DNA of 9,472 nucleotides from Ilumatobacteraceae bacterium (GTDB lineage: Bacteria > Actinomycetota > Acidimicrobiia > Acidimicrobiales > Ilumatobacteraceae), in NCBI GenBank assembly GCA_021741795.1, contig JAIOXC010000051.1, positions 1-9,472 of the forward strand, given 5' to 3'. The notes beneath the pieces are model-generated. The model worked only from the letters and a program-made list of their open reading frames with translations, had not been told where the DNA came from and made no database searches. Positions within the stretch are counted from its first letter, which is position 1. Each line of letters opens with the position of its first letter. Of this stretch, positions 1 to 6,317 are shown piece by piece. A program made the translations under genes and the position numbers.

Positions 1-281
1 GAGAGTTGAGATGAAAGCGAGATGACGACGATGCCAGTTGCACCTGCAGCGAACAGGCGACGGAATTCGGCTTCAAACTGTCCAGGCGACGGTGCTGCGG
101 TCTCTGGCAACACAGCAGACGAACCACATCGCTCCCAAAATTGCGCGACCGTCAACTGCTGGCGATCAATGAACTCCTCATCACCAAAGCGAAACGACAA
201 CGGAACGATGGAAATGTTGTTGGCGTCTGCCAACGACTGAGGAATGTCTGAAGCACTATCGGTAACGATGCGAACGGTCAT
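1..281 (-). CDS. DegV family protein, N-terminal part (cut by the left edge)
   Basis: This is the 5' part of a minus-strand gene: 93 codons are open from ATG at 281 to the left edge. The protein begins MTVRIVTDSASDIP, the usual DegV opening (T/S-D-S-x-x-D-L/I-P). It continues with an 'IVPLSFRFGDEEFID' strand and loop, a segment 'ETAAPSPGQF' that matches the family's T-S-x-P-S-P region, and 'GIVVISLSSQL', the start of the family's I-S-S-x-L-S-G-T motif. DegV (FakB-like) proteins bind a fatty acid in the cytoplasm; in Firmicutes FakB partners the kinase FakA. Whether that holds in this organism cannot be judged here. The gene follows the DUF6049-like gene on the same strand after 24 bases and is probably co-transcribed with it. 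Its ribosome binding site is weak (AGG about 10 bases upstream). The lipid-binding C-terminal half lies outside the window. Confidence 0.85.
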   Translation of the reverse strand, partial: MTVRIVTDSASDIPQSLADANNISIVPLSFRFGDEEFIDRQQLTVAQFWERCGSSAVLPETAAPSPGQFEAEFRRLFAAGATGIVVISLSSQL

Positions 282-305
282 AAATTTCAGCCTACAGCAG
301 GCCTT

Positions 306-2297
306 TTAGCCAATTGCAGGATGTTTTTTTGAAGCCAACTCACGGCGTTTTGTGCGCCAATGACTTAACCACCATGCAAGCAACACAAGCGCGGCAGCGC
401 CACTCACCACAAGGCCAAGGCCAGCAATGGCAGCGACCCTTGCAGTGAGTTGAACACGTTGACCAGCCTGCACTAATCCATCTGGCGTGTACAGCACAAC
501 TTCAATCGGAAACCGTCCGCTCGCACGAGCAACAACAGGAATCACCAAGTCGATTGCACCATTTGCTGGCACGGTGACCACACGGTCTTCATTTGGAAAC
601 TGTAATTTGGCACTTGAGATCTCTACCGAAACAGTGAGGTCGACTGCAGCATCATTGCGAAGTTGCAAGCGCAAATCACTTTCGCGTCCACCGAGCGTAA
701 AACTCAACGACTCTGGAACCTTCACCGATGCCCGAAGCAATCGAAGTTGATTGCGAAAACCTTTGAGGCGCAATGCAAAATCATCGCTACTGAGTCGGTC
801 ATCAAGCATGACCAATTGCGAAGTAGTCCACGCTGCATGTTGCGGTGCGTCAGGTGGCAACATCAGCGATGTTGATACCAACTCATCTGCAAGAGAATCA
901 ATGGCCTTTCCAGCAACTGAGACGTCAACCCCATTTGAGCGAGGAACTTTGACAAGCGTTGCCTCGCTGTTGGCGCGTGGAAGTGAACTCAATGCTCGAA
1001 GTCGAAGTTGTGGAGCACGATCGATTGCTATTGCTAGAGGAGTAAGCAACGCAGTGTTCATTGGTGCACCACTTGTAGTAGTGAGAATTACAAAATTTGC
1101 AGACAAAATGCCGCCGACAGCAATCACTTCTTGGCGTTGCGCCAACAACTCTGCAGCAAGCGAATAGGCAGTAATTACAGAGTTGATTTGGGTGCCAGAA
1201 AGCGTCTTGGCAAAAACTGGATCCGTTGTTCTTACTGCAACATCACCCGAGACGCGATACGGCTTGGCGTAGTTGTCGAGTGCACCAATTTTTGCGGCCG
1301 CCTCGGGTGTGAGAACGACAGTGCGCACGTTTGACGTTTTGAGCAATGCAGCACCGTCTGTGTCAATGAGAACATTTGAAAACCAGACATTGGGCGAGAG
1401 ATTTTTTTCTCCATTGCGAAGCTCAATGATTTCATCGCCAAGTTGGCTTAGTCGTTGGAAGTCGTTGACCCGGCTGGTGCGTTGTGCAGTTGATGGGTTG
1501 AAGGGGACAAAGGGTGCACGCAACAAATCGTGATTTGCAAACGCAGTTTGCAAGCGCGCCAACAAATCAATGTCGACAGGTTGTGTTGAACGCACAAGAC
1601 CATCCAAGATTTCGGGTGAAACCTGCACAGACAACGGCGCAGCACCACCTTCTAAAGACTGGGCGAGGTCGGACAATTGTTTTCTTGTCGCATCGCTGAT
1701 CGCAATTGTTCCGCTTGGCGCAAGTGCAAGTGGCGTAGTTATTGTCGACGCAATTGCAATAGGCAATCGTGCCGTTTCAATGGTTGAATTAAAAAAGTTG
1801 ACGAACGTAGTCAGTTTGGAAACTGGTTGACCATTTTGTACAAAAGAAATTTGTATTGGGTACACACCGTCTTTTGTGAGGCGCAACGAGTTTGTGCGAG
1901 CAGTGGTCGATAAAAATGCGGTGTAGTTATTGGTTTCGGTTCGTGCCAATTGAATGAGTTGCAAATCAGCAACTGCCAGTTGACCAACTGGTTCGGCACC
2001 CGCAGTAATCGAGCGCACCTGCTCTCGGGTGATCACTGGTGCAAACGCCGTAATCCGCAGTGTTGTCGTGGGGTCTTGTTCGAGCTGATTTCGAACTGCA
2101 GTATCGGGCACACCAATCGTGAAGCGAAATTGTGTTCCGGCAAGAACATTAAAATTTTGTGCAACCAATCGCACGTCAATTGGCGTAACTGCCGCTGCAT
2201 TCGCCGCACGGGTTTGGTGGGGAAGCACACCAAGGAGCGAACACGTCACACCGAGCACGATCAGTACAGCACCACTAGCGCGTTGCAAGCGATCCAT
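306..2297 (-). CDS. DUF6049-like secreted, C-terminally membrane-anchored protein
   Basis: A 663-residue protein of unknown function. The chosen ATG at 2297 starts a clear signal peptide: basic residues R3 and R6, a hydrophobic core at about 10-25, and likely cleavage after 'TRAANA' near residue 34. A single membrane helix lies near 625-645, followed by a basic cytoplasmic tail (HWRTKRRELASKK), so most of the protein should be extracytoplasmic. Visible regions are an N-terminal beta-rich domain ending in 'GVYPIQISF', a central alpha/beta region (about 190-480), and a beta-sandwich-like C-terminal domain before the helix. This architecture, and the position divergent from pcnA, fit DUF6049 proteins such as mycobacterial Rv3909; in Mycobacterium that gene precedes murJ/mviN, whereas here degV follows. 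A GGTGAG Shine-Dalgarno-like site (2313-2308) lies 10 bases before the ATG; an in-frame GTG at 2303 and a TTG at 2351 are less likely starts. The family assignment is from pattern recognition and is moderately sure. Confidence 0.72.
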   Translation of the reverse strand: MDRLQRASGAVLIVLGVTCSLLGVLPHQTRAANAAAVTPIDVRLVAQNFNVLAGTQFRFTIGVPDTAVRNQLEQDPTTTLRITAFAPVITREQVRSITAGAEPVGQLAVADLQLIQLARTETNNYTAFLSTTARTNSLRLTKDGVYPIQISFVQNGQPVSKLTTFVNFFNSTIETARLPIAIASTITTPLALAPSGTIAISDATRKQLSDLAQSLEGGAAPLSVQVSPEILDGLVRSTQPVDIDLLARLQTAFANHDLLRAPFVPFNPSTAQRTSRVNDFQRLSQLGDEIIELRNGEKNLSPNVWFSNVLIDTDGAALLKTSNVRTVVLTPEAAAKIGALDNYAKPYRVSGDVAVRTTDPVFAKTLSGTQINSVITAYSLAAELLAQRQEVIAVGGILSANFVILTTTSGAPMNTALLTPLAIAIDRAPQLRLRALSSLPRANSEATLVKVPRSNGVDVSVAGKAIDSLADELVSTSLMLPPDAPQHAAWTTSQLVMLDDRLSSDDFALRLKGFRNQLRLLRASVKVPESLSFTLGGRESDLRLQLRNDAAVDLTVSVEISSAKLQFPNEDRVVTVPANGAIDLVIPVVARASGRFPIEVVLYTPDGLVQAGQRVQLTARVAAIAGLGLVVSGAAALVLLAWWLSHWRTKRRELASKKHPAIG

Positions 2298-2362
2298 ACT
2301 CACCAGTCTCACCGATAATTGTCTCAATTTGCGGTAGTCCCTCAAGTTCAATTTGTAACGCC

Positions 2363-2368
2363 TAACCT
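2363..2368 (+). promoter_or_regulatory. candidate -10 element (TAACCT) for leaderless pcnA
   Basis: The hexamer TAACCT fits the actinobacterial TANNNT -10 pattern and ends 7 bases before the GTG proposed as the pcnA start, which places transcription initiation at or next to the start codon. No Shine-Dalgarno sequence precedes that GTG and no good -35 element is visible. The site lies in the 78-base gap between the divergent pcnA and DUF6049-like genes. The hexamer is short and could occur by chance. Confidence 0.33.
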
Positions 2369-2375
2369 AATCAAC

Positions 2376-3782
2376 GTGGTTCCGCAGCGATTTGCTCCAG
2401 TATTGGCCGAACTTGCGCCTCTCGGGGATATTTTTCGCACTGCAGATCGCCGTCTCTATGTGGTGGGTGGAACCGTGCGAGATCTGTTGCTCGATCGACA
2501 GATGAGCGAAGTGGATTTTGACTTCACGACCAATGCTCGTCCAGAAGAAACCAAACGCTTCTTAACCGGTTGGGCTGATGCCGTATGGACAACAGGCGAA
2601 CGCTTTGGCACTATTTCTGCACAGAAGAACGGCCGCACATATGAAATCACCACGCATCGTGCCGAGGCGTATTCACCTGACTCTCGAAAGCCGGATGTTG
2701 AGTTTTCGGATGACATCGCCACTGATTTATCGCGTCGCGATTTCACCATCAACGCAATGGCGCTCGAAGTAACGAGCGATGTTCCAGAACTTGTTGATCC
2801 ATATGGCGGGGCAGCCGACTTGATGAGTCGCACGCTGCGCACACCGCTTTCGCCAGAAATCAGTTTCACCGATGACCCGTTGAGGATGATGCGCGCAGCA
2901 CGGTTTATCGCAACACTGCAGCTTCAGCCAGTGCCCGAATTGGTTGTTGCGGTGCAAAACTTACACGATCGACTCAAAATTATTTCGGCAGAACGAGTGC
3001 GTAATGAACTCGATCGCTTAATGGTTTGTGAGCATCCAACAAGTGGTTTGTGGTTCTTAGTCGACACAGGTTTGGCCGAGCACTTCTTTCCCGAACTGCC
3101 GGCCATGAAACTTGAACAAGATCCGATTCACCGCCACAAAGATGTGCTGACACACACCTTTGCCGTGGTCGAAAACGTGCGACCAGATGCATCTGCGAAT
3201 TTTGATTTTCGTATTACACGGCTTGCAGCGTTGTTTCATGACATTGGCAAACCAAAAACACGCGGCATCAAAGACGGCAAAGGTGTCACGTTTCATCATC
3301 ACGAGGTTGTTGGAGCCCGGATGTCGCGCGCGCGACTCAAAGCGATGAAGTATTCAACGCATGACACCGATGCAATCACCGATTTGGTTGCATTGCATCT
3401 GCGCTTTCACACCTATCAAATGGGATGGACAGATTCGGCAGTGCGTCGATACGTTCGCGATGCAGGGCCATTGTTAAACGAACTCAATGTGCTGACGCGC
3501 TGCGACTGCACGACCCGCAACGAGAGAAAAGCATTAATGCTCTCGCAACGAATGGACGAACTAGAGGCTCGCATCGCAGAGTTGGCCAAACACGAAGAAC
3601 TGGCAGCACTGCGGCCAGAGTTGGACGGAGCACAAGTGATGGAGATGTTGTCTATCGGCGCCGGTCGACAAGTTGGCGAAGCCTTGACATTCTTGATGGA
3701 AATCAGACTTGAAGAAGGATTGCTGGGCGATGCCGAAGTGAGGCGCAGACTCGAACAGTGGTGGGCGACAAAAACTGACTAG
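2376..3782 (+). CDS. pcnA: CCA tRNA nucleotidyltransferase (HD-domain type)
   Basis: The enzyme adds or repairs the 3'-terminal CCA of tRNAs using CTP and ATP, with no nucleic acid template. With a GTG start at 2376 it has 468 residues, near the size of actinobacterial PcnA. Visible motifs are the nucleotidyltransferase signature GGTVRD (31-36) with the metal-binding DFD (47-49), RRDFTINAMA (120-129), DDPLRMMRAARF (166-177), and an HD-type phosphohydrolase domain with FHDIGK (287-292) preceded by 'HRHKDVLTH'. The HD domain is usual in the actinobacterial and E. coli enzymes. The GTG start leaves about 27 residues before the first conserved strand, as in relatives, and clears the divergent gene; an upstream in-frame TTG at 2319 is possible but lies near that gene's start. 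The DUF5318 gene follows after 11 bases. The tRNA-Gly gene in this window encodes no CCA, so it needs this activity. Confidence 0.93.
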   Translation: MVPQRFAPVLAELAPLGDIFRTADRRLYVVGGTVRDLLLDRQMSEVDFDFTTNARPEETKRFLTGWADAVWTTGERFGTISAQKNGRTYEITTHRAEAYSPDSRKPDVEFSDDIATDLSRRDFTINAMALEVTSDVPELVDPYGGAADLMSRTLRTPLSPEISFTDDPLRMMRAARFIATLQLQPVPELVVAVQNLHDRLKIISAERVRNELDRLMVCEHPTSGLWFLVDTGLAEHFFPELPAMKLEQDPIHRHKDVLTHTFAVVENVRPDASANFDFRITRLAALFHDIGKPKTRGIKDGKGVTFHHHEVVGARMSRARLKAMKYSTHDTDAITDLVALHLRFHTYQMGWTDSAVRRYVRDAGPLLNELNVLTRCDCTTRNERKALMLSQRMDELEARIAELAKHEELAALRPELDGAQVMEMLSIGAGRQVGEALTFLMEIRLEEGLLGDAEVRRRLEQWWATKTD

Positions 3783-3793
3783 CGTTCTCACCA

Positions 3794-4312
3794 ATGCATT
3801 CTTCACGACGTCCAACGGGTTGGCTCAGCCAACTCACTCTCACCGACGACAACGGTGAAACTGTTGGTGGTGTTATTGATTACCGTCTCACGCGTCGTGC
3901 TTTGATCAATGAGTTTCGTCGTGGCCGCCTGCGCAGAGAACAACTGTGTGATGCTCACCCCGACTTGGTGCGCGCTGCAAAAAACTTTGGTGATGCAACA
4001 GGGGTGAAGTGCCCAATTTGCGTGCAAGACAATGTTGCGTTGGTGACGTATGTATTTGGTCCGCGTCTCCCAAGCCACGGACGTTGTATTACCAAGCCAC
4101 ACGAACTTGAAGAGTTTCGACAACTTGCCCAACACACCGAGCAACAGCGCAATGCCGAATGCTCAACCGACCAGAGCTCACCTATTACATATACGGCCTA
4201 TGTCGTCGAGTGTTGTCGGACCTGTCGCTGGCATCATCTCTTGCGCTCTTTGCCAATGGCCACAGCCCCCAAATCCGATACTGAGTCAACAAGGCGTAGG
4301 TCTCGGCGCTAG
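3794..4312 (+). CDS. DUF5318 family protein with putative zinc ribbon
   Basis: A 172-residue protein of unknown function. It shows the DUF5318 pattern known from Mycobacterium Rv0049: 'DYRLTRRALINEFRRGRLRR' (29-48), 'CDAHPDLVRAAKNFG' (52-66), a first CxxC pair CPIC (73-76), 'YVFGPRLPSHGR' (86-97) and, near the end, 'YVVECCRTCRWHHLLRS' (136-152) carrying the second CxxC pair (141/144). The four cysteines suggest a structural zinc site. About 28 residues precede the conserved core, and a basic tail (154-172, ending RRRSRR) follows it, making the protein somewhat longer than the mycobacterial one. The ATG lies 11 bases after the pcnA stop with no clear Shine-Dalgarno sequence, so translation may be coupled to pcnA. 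The rpsF leader starts just downstream. Family membership is fairly sure; the biochemical role is unknown. Confidence 0.8.
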   Translation: MHSSRRPTGWLSQLTLTDDNGETVGGVIDYRLTRRALINEFRRGRLRREQLCDAHPDLVRAAKNFGDATGVKCPICVQDNVALVTYVFGPRLPSHGRCITKPHELEEFRQLAQHTEQQRNAECSTDQSSPITYTAYVVECCRTCRWHHLLRSLPMATAPKSDTESTRRRSRR

Positions 4313-4344
4313 TTCAACCAATCTCTGCAACACGGGTGTGGCAC

Positions 4345-4430
4345 GCTCCCTTCGTGCCGATACGATCCCAAGTCCACATATCCACCCTGCCCCCTCGGGG
4401 GCTCCAGCCTTGGTTGGAACCGAAGGGAGT
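4345..4430 (+). promoter_or_regulatory. rpsF leader RNA structure, candidate S6:S18 autoregulatory element
   Basis: CTCCCTTCG (4346-4354) is a perfect 9-base complement of CGAAGGGAG (4421-4429), with a further G-U pair 4345/4430. The 3' arm contains the only plausible rpsF ribosome binding site (GGAG, 4426-4429, 11 bases before the ATG), so the closed stem would hide it. Inside lie a GC hairpin (4389-4393 with 4398-4402) and a possible helper pairing CCAAG/CTTGG (4368-4372 with 4409-4413). ACCG at 4419-4422 recalls the conserved CCG of the S6:S18 mRNA motif known in many bacteria. The pairing is seen directly; binding by S6:S18 is inferred from position and the CCG, and I could not fold the RNA or compare it with a family model. 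Confidence 0.5.
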
Positions 4431-4440
4431 TACCACGTTC

Positions 4441-4770
4441 ATGCGTGCTTACGAATTAATGCTCATAGTTAGCGGCAACCTAGAAGAATCGGCTGCGCAC
4501 AGTTGGATCTCCACTGTGACCAAGGCAGTCCAAGGTGTTGGTGGCACAGTCCACGGTTCACCTGATTGGTGGGGCAAGCGTCGTCTTGCATACCCAATCA
4601 ACAAACAGAACGACGGCTACTACGCGGTGTTCAATCTCATGGCACCAGGTGGCGCACTCGACGAGTTCGAGCGCAGCCTTCGCATTGCGGACGATGTCCT
4701 CCGCCACAAACTTCTCCGTTTGCCAGATCAAGAAGCATCACGCCGCGGTCTCACCGCAGTGTCTGCTTAA
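4441..4770 (+). CDS. rpsF: 30S ribosomal protein S6
   Basis: Ribosomal protein S6 (109 residues) binds the platform of the 30S subunit as a heterodimer with S18, which is encoded two genes downstream. The start 'MRAYELMLIVSG' is the standard S6 opening. The signature 'WWGKRRLAYPINKQNDGYYA' (43-62) and the 'RIADDVLRHKLLR' helix (81-93) are clear. The ATG at 4441 is chosen because an upstream extension in the same frame would put the structured leader into protein that S6 does not have. It is the first gene of the rpsF-ssb-rpsR-rplI cluster, with ssb 44 bases downstream. The leader stem that could mask its ribosome binding site suggests feedback control by S6:S18. Confidence 0.97.
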   Translation: MRAYELMLIVSGNLEESAAHSWISTVTKAVQGVGGTVHGSPDWWGKRRLAYPINKQNDGYYAVFNLMAPGGALDEFERSLRIADDVLRHKLLRLPDQEASRRGLTAVSA

Positions 4771-4814
4771 TTGATCTCTTTGATCAAGTAGCCACTTCGT
4801 AAGGAGCATCAACA

Positions 4815-5270
4815 ATGTCAGATAACACCATCACTCTCGTAGGCAATCTCACCCGCGATCCAGAACTTCGTTTCACCACCACCGGTCGTGGAGTTGCCTC
4901 GTTTGGCATCGCCGTCGGTCGTCGTTATCAGGTCAACGGCGAATGGCAAGAACAAACTTCGTACTTCAATGTCACTGCGTGGGGCCAACTTGGCGAAAAC
5001 GCAGCGGCTTCACTGACCAAGGGCGCACGAGTTGTTGTCACTGGTCGTCTCGAGCAACGTGAGTACACCACTCGCGAAGGCGACAAGCGCACAGCCATCG
5101 ACGTGATCGCCGACGAGCTCGGACCAAGCCTTCGTTGGGCTACTGCTCAAGTTGAGCGCACTCCAAAAACTGATGGACAAGGACAAGGCCAGGGCCAGGG
5201 CGGCGCGTCACGTGGCGCCAACCCAGGCACCGATGTCAATCCTCATGACACCGGCGAAGAACCGTTCTAA
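4815..5270 (+). CDS. ssb: single-stranded DNA-binding protein
   Basis: SSB coats single-stranded DNA during replication, repair and recombination and recruits partner proteins through its C-terminal tip. The 151-residue protein has an OB-fold at about 1-112, with 'TITLVGNLTRDPELRFT' (5-21), 'FGIAVGRRYQ' (30-39), 'TSYFNVTAWGQLGENAA' (48-64) and 'KGARVVVTGRLEQREY' (69-84). A disordered tail follows, with a Gly-Gln repeat (121-129), ending in the acidic-aromatic tip DTGEEPF. The tip is less acidic than the E. coli DDDIPF but keeps the final Pro-Phe that partners bind. A strong Shine-Dalgarno AAGGAG (4801-4806) sits 8 bases before the ATG. It lies between rpsF and rpsR, the standard bacterial order, and upstream of dnaB. 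Confidence 0.97.
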   Translation: MSDNTITLVGNLTRDPELRFTTTGRGVASFGIAVGRRYQVNGEWQEQTSYFNVTAWGQLGENAAASLTKGARVVVTGRLEQREYTTREGDKRTAIDVIADELGPSLRWATAQVERTPKTDGQGQGQGQGGASRGANPGTDVNPHDTGEEPF

Positions 5271-5305
5271 TCACACCACTCATTAACCACAAAGGGAATT
5301 AAGAC

Positions 5306-5761
5306 ATGACAAGTAAAACCAACAAAGCGAGGGCAGCGAAAGCTGCAATGCGCAAATACAAGAAGCGTCCAAACGTTTTACACGCTGAGCACATTGGATA
5401 CATCGACTACAAAGATGTCAACTTGTTGCAGCGCTTCATGTCCGATCGATCCAAGTTGCGTGCTCGTCGCATGAACGGCAACACCGTTCAGCAACAACGT
5501 GACGTCGCACTTGCTGTCAAGAACGCGCGAGAAATGGCACTGTTGCCATACACCAAGCGAGTTGCCGCAGCGCGCGCACCTCGTCGCGGCGAGGAAGACG
5601 GTGGCTCACGTAGCGATCGTCCACGTCGTGGCGCACCGAACGCCGATGCCGGTTCAAACGAGTCAGCATTTGTCGATAAGTACGCAGCAGCAATTGATGC
5701 CGCCGAAGCACCAGCAGCTGATGTTGAAGTTTCAGCCGCAACTACAACCGAGGAGGCATAA
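5306..5761 (+). CDS. rpsR: 30S ribosomal protein S18, cysteine-free form with long C-terminal extension
   Basis: S18 partners S6 on the 30S platform. The core (about 1-85) is plain: 'YIDYKDVNLLQRFMSDRSKL' (32-51), 'RARRMNGNTVQQQRDVALAV' (52-71) and 'KNAREMALLPYTKR' (72-85). Where zinc-binding S18 proteins have CxxC just before IDYKD (CVFC in Mycobacterium RpsR1), this one has NVLH (23-26), so it is a C-minus form unlikely to bind zinc there. After the core comes a 66-residue low-complexity tail, first Arg-rich (about 86-108) and then Ala/Glu/Asp-rich to the end; most S18 proteins are only about 75-95 residues in total. The tail is in frame and ends at the stop just before rplI, and the rplI Shine-Dalgarno is embedded in its last codons, which argues against a sequencing frameshift. 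Its own Shine-Dalgarno AAAGGGA (5291-5297) is 8 bases from the ATG. Confidence 0.95.
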   Translation: MTSKTNKARAAKAAMRKYKKRPNVLHAEHIGYIDYKDVNLLQRFMSDRSKLRARRMNGNTVQQQRDVALAVKNAREMALLPYTKRVAAARAPRRGEEDGGSRSDRPRRGAPNADAGSNESAFVDKYAAAIDAAEAPAADVEVSAATTTEEA

Positions 5762-5764
5762 GCC

Positions 5765-6211
5765 ATGAAGGTTTTGCTTCGTTCTGATATCGCAGGTGTA
5801 GGTCGCCGTGGCGACATCATCACCGTTTCGTCTGGTCATGCACGCAACCATTTGTTGCCACACGGCTTGGCCATTGTGGCCTCTGAAGGTGAAGTTGTTC
5901 AGGCTGGCGTGATGCGCCGTTCCCGCGACTTGCGCGAAAACACCGAGCGCGAAGCCGCACGCGGTGTGGCAGCCAACTTGGCCAAACAGTCAGTCAAGGT
6001 CAAGGCAAAAGCCGGAGCCGAGGGTCGTTTGTTTGGTTCGATCTCCACAACCGAGATTGCCGCAGCACTCTTGGATCAAACAGGTATCACTGTGGATCGC
6101 AAGAACATCACCATCGACACACCGATCCGTTCAGTTGGAGACCATACGGTCTCGGTCGGGCTGTACAGCGATGTCGTTGCTGTACTCAATCTCTCTGTCG
6201 TAGCCAAGTAA
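5765..6211 (+). CDS. rplI: 50S ribosomal protein L9
   Basis: L9 is a two-domain protein of the 50S subunit that binds 23S rRNA near the base of the L1 stalk and extends from the ribosome surface. The 148-residue length is normal. The N-terminal rRNA-binding domain carries the signature 'GVGRRGDIITVSSGHARNHL' (11-30) followed by LPHGLAIV. A charged helix (about 45-75) links it to the C-terminal domain with 'EGRLFGSISTTEIAAAL' (86-102) and 'DRKNITIDTPIRSVGDHTV' (111-129). A perfect AGGAGG (5751-5756), lying inside the last codons of rpsR, is 8 bases before the ATG, and only 3 bases separate the rpsR stop from this start. This gene probably ends the ribosomal block. Confidence 0.97.
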   Translation: MKVLLRSDIAGVGRRGDIITVSSGHARNHLLPHGLAIVASEGEVVQAGVMRRSRDLRENTEREAARGVAANLAKQSVKVKAKAGAEGRLFGSISTTEIAAALLDQTGITVDRKNITIDTPIRSVGDHTVSVGLYSDVVAVLNLSVVAK

Positions 6212-6222
6212 CGCGACGCAAT

Positions 6223-6241
6223 GGCTCCGCTCAGCGGGGTT
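6223..6241 (+). terminator. weak hairpin after rplI, possible partial terminator
   Basis: CTCCGC (6225-6230) can pair with GCGGGG (6234-6239) around a TCA loop, including one G-U pair, and two more G-U pairs extend the base (6223-6224 with 6240-6241). Only a broken T-rich stretch (TTGTATGTGGTT) follows, so it is a poor intrinsic terminator. It may attenuate transcription between rplI and dnaB or have no function. Confidence 0.22.
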
Positions 6242-6249
6242 GTATGTGG

Positions 6250-6258
6250 TTATCCACA
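6250..6258 (+). promoter_or_regulatory. perfect DnaA box (TTATCCACA) upstream of dnaB
   Basis: TTATCCACA is the consensus high-affinity DnaA-binding 9-mer. It lies 59 bases before the dnaB start in the 106-base gap after rplI. With the preceding TGTGG (6245-6249) it forms an inverted repeat, TGTGG-TTAT-CCACA. An exact 9-mer is expected about 0.07 times in both strands of a random window this size, so its placement before the replicative helicase gene is suggestive. A single box does not make an origin; the plausible role is DnaA control of dnaB transcription. Confidence 0.5.
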
Positions 6259-6317
6259 GTTAAGTCACATGGTTATGCCCCTAGCGATCAACAGGCAAGT
6301 TCGGGCAAGGTAGATGT

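Noticed and set aside
1..281. Plus-strand open reading across the left edge
   Set aside because: The minus strand of the same bases encodes a clear DegV N-terminus; the plus-strand reading is an antisense shadow with no recognisable features.
2298..2351. Longer DUF6049-like reading from a TTG at 2351 on the minus strand
   Set aside because: It would bury the signal peptide behind 18 extra residues and run across the pcnA upstream region. ATG 2297 gives a normal signal peptide.
2319..2375. Longer pcnA reading from a TTG at 2319
   Set aside because: It adds 19 residues not expected in the family, has no ribosome binding site and would leave almost no promoter space before the divergent gene. 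GTG 2376 fits better.
4336..4440. In-frame N-terminal extension of rpsF upstream of 4441
   Set aside because: S6 proteins start at MRxYE; the extension would translate the structured leader and has no family support.
4771..4787. Inverted repeat TTGATC-TCTTT-GATCAA between rpsF and ssb
   Set aside because: It is a short 6-bp stem with no T-run, directly before a strong ssb ribosome binding site. It could be a processing hairpin, but there is not enough to call a terminator or operator.
5160..5215. Tandem repeat in the ssb tail as a mobile or CRISPR-like repeat
   Set aside because: It is a short Gly-Gln coding repeat typical of SSB linkers, with no spacer structure.
6212..6317. Chromosomal origin of replication between rplI and dnaB
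   Set aside because: Only one perfect DnaA box is present, with no box cluster, no AT-rich unwinding region and no dnaA or dnaN nearby.
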